DNA from: a virus
Virus record (IMG/VR): IMGVR_UViG_3300046660_000780
Location: 1 to 47,694 of that record
DNA: 47,694 nt
Strand: one strand, 5' to 3'
Shown here in pieces: positions 45,250-47,694 of the stretch (position 1 is the stretch's first letter; each line of letters begins with the position of its first letter). Made by a program: the position numbers and the translations under genes. The notes beneath the pieces were generated by a model. The model saw nothing but the letters and a program-made list of their open reading frames with translations, was not told the origin of the DNA and searched no databases.

Positions 45250-45423
45250 ATGATCCTGTCGCTACGCCTCGCGGGCCTTTGGCTCGCGGTTCTGACCCTG
45301 GCCGCCTGCGCATCGGGCCCGCCCAGCTCGAGCCCGATGGCGGACGGCCCGCCCGTCATGCCGCCGCTCGGTTGGCTGGCCTATTGCGCGGCCCACGGGG
45401 ACGATCCGTCATGTTCCCGCTGA
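45250..45423 (+). CDS. N-terminal fragment of LapG-like cysteine protease gene
   Basis: 57 residues, MILSLRLAGLWLAVLTLAACASGPPSS..., with a lipoprotein-type signal (LTLAAC) and the segment PPLGWLAYCAAHGDDPSC, which is the normal beginning of bacterial transglutaminase-like cysteine proteases (a Gly-x3-Tyr-Cys ... Pro-x-Cys pattern). It then ends at TGA 45421-45423. The rest of the family domain continues in the -1 frame from about 45411. One missing T (TTT to TT at 45412-45414) would restore GDDPSCFPLTGERW. Alternatively the two parts are made separately. Confidence 0.7.
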   Translation: MILSLRLAGLWLAVLTLAACASGPPSSSPMADGPPVMPPLGWLAYCAAHGDDPSCSR

Positions 45424-45797
45424 CCGGCGAGCGGTGGCGGGAGCTCGAAGCCGTCCAGGCCGACGTCAACGCCCGCGTGGGCTACCGCACCGACCTGTCG
45501 CTCTATGGCGTCGAGGAGCTGTGGACGGTCGCCGATCGCCAGGGCGACTGCGAGGACTACGCCCTGGCCAAGCGCCGGGCCTTGCTCGCTCGCGGCTGGC
45601 CGGTCTCGGCCCTGCGCCTGGCCGTCTGCACCACATCCTCGGGCGAGGGGCACGCGGTCCTGACCGTCGACACCGACCAGGGCGTCTACGTCCTGGATAA
45701 CCGCCGCCCCTTCGTCGAGCCGTGGGCGGCGCTGCCCTACACCTGGATCAAGCGCCAGTCGGCCAACGGGCCGGGCTGGGTTTCGATCACATCCTGA
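45411..45797 (+). CDS. Transglutaminase-like cysteine protease (LapG family), main part
   Basis: 128 residues from ATG 45411. Family core: ERWRELEAVQADVNARVGYRTD, Cys47 in RQGDCEDYALAKRRALL, His81 in SGEGHAVLTVDTDQG, Asp96 in YVLDNRRPFVEPW, and the end YTWIKRQSANGPGW. These are the Cys-His-Asp triad residues of bacterial transglutaminase-like cysteine proteases (the family of LapG, which releases adhesins from the outer membrane). The signal sequence is in the upstream frame (45250). As read now this part would stay in the cytoplasm. It ends 55 bases before the next gene. Confidence 0.85.
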   Translation: MFPLTGERWRELEAVQADVNARVGYRTDLSLYGVEELWTVADRQGDCEDYALAKRRALLARGWPVSALRLAVCTTSSGEGHAVLTVDTDQGVYVLDNRRPFVEPWAALPYTWIKRQSANGPGWVSITS

Positions 45798-45852
45798 CTT
45801 TCATCAGCAGCCATCGACCAGGCCGTCCGGCCAGGAGGGGGAGGAGCGTGCA

Positions 45853-46323
45853 GTGGATCTTCCCGCGGCGATCGAGAAGTACTGGGCCCACCTGGTGGTG
45901 GGCGTCGGCGGCCTCTGGACCATCGTCAGGTTTCGGGCCGACCAGGACGCCAAGCGGCGCGAGACGGCGGCGGCGACCATGGCGGCCAAGGCGGTCGCCA
46001 AGCTGGACCTCACCAAGCTGGCGCACGAGGCGGCGGCCGACATCATCAAGACCTTGCGCGAAGAGATCGACCACTGGACGGCCGAGGTCGAGAAACTGCG
46101 CCTCGAGCTGGCCGACGCGCGGCTGGAGCATGGTCGAATGATCGCGAGCAAGGAGGCGGAGATCGCGCTCCTGCAGGCGCGCCTGCGCGAGGCCGACGCC
46201 AAGATCGACGCCTATCGTCGGTTCCTCGTCCGCGAGGGCGTTGTCGATCCGGACCCAAAGACCTTCGACGCCCTCGAGGTGGCCGCTGACGGCCACCTGA
46301 AACCCATGGGAGACATGGAATGA
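45853..46323 (+). CDS. Membrane-anchored coiled-coil protein
   Basis: 156 residues from GTG 45853, behind GGAGGAG. MDLPAAIEKYWAHLVVGVGGLWTIVRFRADQD... The N-terminal hydrophobic segment (about 12-27) is followed by a long coiled coil (about 28-125, AAADIIKTLREEIDHWTAEVEKLRLELADARLEHGRMIASKEAEIALLQARLREADAKI). Resembles holin-associated or i-spanin-type proteins in layout; could also link the holin to the envelope. ATGA coupling with the holin candidate. Confidence 0.7.
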   Translation: MDLPAAIEKYWAHLVVGVGGLWTIVRFRADQDAKRRETAAATMAAKAVAKLDLTKLAHEAAADIIKTLREEIDHWTAEVEKLRLELADARLEHGRMIASKEAEIALLQARLREADAKIDAYRRFLVREGVVDPDPKTFDALEVAADGHLKPMGDME

Positions 46324-46637
46324 AACGCGACTACGAGACCCTCGACGCGATCGTCGTGGTCAGCTGCCTGGTGATGGTGTCCGGCATGATCGTCGGCTTC
46401 TTCCTGGTCGACCTGAAGGACAGCATTACCCCGGTCCTATCCAGCCTCGCCACGGCGATCCTGGGCGTGCCCGTCGCCTATGGCGCGTTCCGCTGGGGCA
46501 ACAATGTCGGCGCCAAGCACGCCGCCGAGGCGGCCGCCGAGACGAGCCGCACCGCGACCGGGGCGCTGGCCCAGCTCGCCGGCGCGAGCTCGCCGCTGCC
46601 GGCGTCCGGGCCTGCTCCGGCCGGATCCGCCGACTGA
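46320..46637 (+). CDS. Holin candidate, two transmembrane segments
   Basis: 105 residues. TM1 IVVVSCLVMVSGMIVGFFLV and TM2 ITPVLSSLATAILGVPVAYGAF, joined by a short acidic loop, with a flexible Ala/Pro-rich C-terminal tail. The size and hairpin topology fit class II holins that let the endolysin reach the peptidoglycan. Located directly upstream of the M15 endolysin gene. No family signature is visible, so holin remains an inference. Confidence 0.7.
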   Translation: MKRDYETLDAIVVVSCLVMVSGMIVGFFLVDLKDSITPVLSSLATAILGVPVAYGAFRWGNNVGAKHAAEAAAETSRTATGALAQLAGASSPLPASGPAPAGSAD

Positions 46638-46643
46638 CCGTTC

Positions 46644-46664
46644 GATGCGAGCGCCGCTCGCATC
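46644..46664. repeat. Dispersed palindrome copy 11 (intergenic)
   Basis: Perfect, GATGCGAGCG-C-CGCTCGCATC, between holin and endolysin genes. Not followed by a T-run. Confidence 0.9.
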
Positions 46665-46688
46665 CCTTCCCTACCCCTGGAGACTTCC

Positions 46689-47141
46689 ATGACGCAGCAG
46701 CTGAGCGAGCATTTCTCGCTGGCCGAACTGACCGTGTCCGACAAGGCGCGCCGGCTTGGCCTGGACAACACCCCGCCGTCCGACATCCTCGCGCGGCTCA
46801 AGACCTCGGCCGCCCAGCTGGAGCGCGTACGCGAGCTCCTGGGCGGCAAGCCGATCCAGGTGACCAGCGGGTACCGCGCCCCGGCCGTCAACAGCGCCGT
46901 GGGCGGCGAGAAGGCCAGCGCACACTTGTTGGGCTGGGCGTTCGACTTCATCTGCCCGGCCTTCGGCTTGCCGCTCGAGATCTGCGCGCGGATCCAGCGC
47001 TCGGCCCTGACCTTCGACCAGCTGATCGAGGAAGGGACCTGGGTCCATATCAGCTTCGATCCGCGCCGGCGGGGCCAGGTGCTCAGCAAGGACGCGCGAT
47101 CGCCGACCGGCTATTCGCCCGGCCTGGTGAGGCTGAAGTGA
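46689..47141 (+). CDS. Endolysin, M15-family D-Ala-D-Ala-type peptidase
   Basis: 150 residues. Zinc ligands typical of the M15/PF08291 family: His79 in SAHLLGWAFDF, Asp86 seven residues later, and His120 in TWVHISFDP. The motif SGYRAPAVNSAVGG lies just before. It cuts peptide cross-links in peptidoglycan. The preceding 50 bases contain a perfect palindrome copy (46646-46662). Stop overlaps the DUF6527-type start (GTGA). No signal peptide, so it depends on the holin. Confidence 0.9.
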   Translation: MTQQLSEHFSLAELTVSDKARRLGLDNTPPSDILARLKTSAAQLERVRELLGGKPIQVTSGYRAPAVNSAVGGEKASAHLLGWAFDFICPAFGLPLEICARIQRSALTFDQLIEEGTWVHISFDPRRRGQVLSKDARSPTGYSPGLVRLK

Positions 47142-47452
47142 GCGCGCTGTCCAAGGTGCTGCGCCAGCTTCAGGACGGCGGCCTCCTGTTCAATTGCCCT
47201 GGCTGCAAGAACCTGCACCAGGTGCGCGTCGGCGACGGTCCGGGGCCTCGCTGGGGCTATAACGGCAATGCCGACAAGCCGACTTTCACCCCCTCGGTGC
47301 TCGTCACTTACAACGGCGCAGATGCCGGCGTCGATGGTGCGCCAGCCAGGATCTGCCACTCCTATGTCACCGACGGCCGGATCCAGTTCCTCGGTGACTG
47401 CACCCACGCCCTCGCTGGCCAGACGGTCGACCTGCCGGAGTTTCCGGAATGA
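47138..47452 (+). CDS. DUF6527-family protein
   Basis: 104 residues from GTG 47138 (GTGA overlap). The pattern FNCPGCKNLHQVRV ... WGYNGNADKPTFTPSVLV ... ICHSYVTDGRIQFLGDCTHALAGQTVDLP is that of the DUF6527 family: two Cys near the N-terminus (CPGC) plus Cys/His at the C-terminus, probably a small metal-binding protein. Older annotations call similar proteins ammonia monooxygenase, which is not supported. Common in lysis regions of phages; role unknown. Confidence 0.85.
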   Translation: MSALSKVLRQLQDGGLLFNCPGCKNLHQVRVGDGPGPRWGYNGNADKPTFTPSVLVTYNGADAGVDGAPARICHSYVTDGRIQFLGDCTHALAGQTVDLPEFPE

Positions 47453-47694
47453 CCCTCGCTCCGCCCTGGGTCGTCCCAGTCGTCGGGACCATCATCGCCG
47501 TCGCTCTGATCGGCGGCGCCTATGGCTGGGCCCGCCATCAGGGGGTCGCCGCCGAGAAGCCCAAGACCGAAGCGGCCGCCGACGCCGGCGCGGCCGCCAG
47601 CCTCAACACCGAAGGCGCCAAGGCCGCCGGCGACGCCGTGTCGGCGATCGCCGGCGTCGATCGCCGACTGCAGGAGATCAACCATGCCCTCGAC
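47449..47694 (+). CDS. Spanin-like membrane protein (partial, right edge)
   Basis: At least 82 residues with no stop before the window end. MTLAPPWVVPVVGTIIAVALIGGAYGWARHQG: one N-terminal transmembrane segment (about 8-24), then a basic segment and a charged, alanine-rich helical domain (EKPKTEAAADAGAAASLNTEGAKAAGDAVSAIAGVDRRLQEIN). Layout and position after the endolysin gene fit an inner-membrane spanin (Rz-like). ATGA coupling with the DUF6527 gene. Confidence 0.65.
   Translation, partial: MTLAPPWVVPVVGTIIAVALIGGAYGWARHQGVAAEKPKTEAAADAGAAASLNTEGAKAAGDAVSAIAGVDRRLQEINHALD

Noticed and set aside
46644-46664. Palindrome copy 11 as terminator between holin and endolysin
   Set aside because: No T-tract and the endolysin must be co-transcribed; member of the repeat family.
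47138-47452. Ammonia monooxygenase
   Set aside because: Legacy name attached to similar small proteins; 104 residues with a CPGC motif cannot be this enzyme.
1-47694. Gene transfer agent rather than phage
   Set aside because: Own integrase, CI/Cro immunity, replication and lysis genes and a lambda-type rather than GTA-type head module show a temperate phage.
1-47694. CRISPR arrays, tRNA genes and rRNA genes
   Set aside because: No regularly spaced direct repeats of 25-40 bases and no cloverleaf with CCA-ready acceptor stem were seen on either strand.

Overview
The window is an almost complete temperate siphophage genome (prophage or induced phage) with a lambda-like plan. Base composition is very GC-rich throughout. 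The codon preferences, the style of the HTH proteins, the GpA-type terminase with lambda-type head genes, and a repeated TGCGAGCG-S-CGCTCGCA palindrome all suggest an alphaproteobacterial host. Caulobacterales (Caulobacter or Phenylobacterium) is my best guess, but it is an inference. No tRNA, rRNA, IS element or CRISPR array was seen. Base 1 is the last base of the integrase stop codon, and the last gene runs off the right edge, so neither attachment site is visible.

Layout. (1) 1-9860, minus strand: one leftward early operon of 15 genes. Neighbouring genes overlap by 1-17 bases (ATGA, GTGA or TGATG junctions) or nearly touch. It runs from an XRE regulator (9860) through small proteins, a ParB-like protein with a very long C-terminal extension, membrane micropeptides, Cys-rich proteins and a SAM-dependent methyltransferase to a large serine integrase. 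(2) 9861-11460: the immunity region, with operator-like sites beside the left operon, a rightward membrane protein gene, a leftward CI/LexA-like repressor and a divergent Cro-like gene. (3) 11457-18968: the rightward early/replication region, with small genes, an orphan N6-adenine-type DNA methyltransferase, a primase (zinc finger plus Toprim) and a P-loop ATPase/helicase. A dense cluster of GGAAC/GTTCC repeats around an A+T-rich tract looks like the replication origin. (4) 18969-19244: a terminator, a strong hairpin and the likely packaging-start region. (5) 19245-41946: a morphogenesis block in lambda order: TerS, TerL, gpW, portal, S49 protease with nested scaffold, decoration protein, major capsid, FII-like, a Z-position protein, U-like, tail tube, G/GT with a programmed -1 frameshift, tape measure, tail-tip proteins, an NlpC/P60-position protein, a J-like protein, a fibre-assembly chaperone and a beta-helix tailspike. 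(6) 42022-45797: an unusual set of proteins with export signals, including an SGNH esterase and a LapG-family cysteine protease. (7) 45853-47694: the lysis region, with a coiled-coil membrane protein, a holin candidate, an M15 peptidase, a DUF6527-type protein and a partial spanin-like protein.

How it fits together. The CI-like repressor probably holds off both the leftward operon (integration, exclusion and accessory genes) and the cro-replication operon through ATGTTCG-N5-CGCACAT operators. After its Ser/Lys-dependent self-cleavage, replication starts near 18.0-18.3 kb and the late genes assemble a long-tailed virion. The tape-measure gene and the LapG-like gene are each interrupted by an apparent loss of one base, so the element is either decaying or carries sequencing errors. 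The parts that look least ordinary are the dispersed palindrome family (11 copies), the iteron-like origin, the paired immunity operators, the G/GT slippery site and the exported surface-remodelling cassette.
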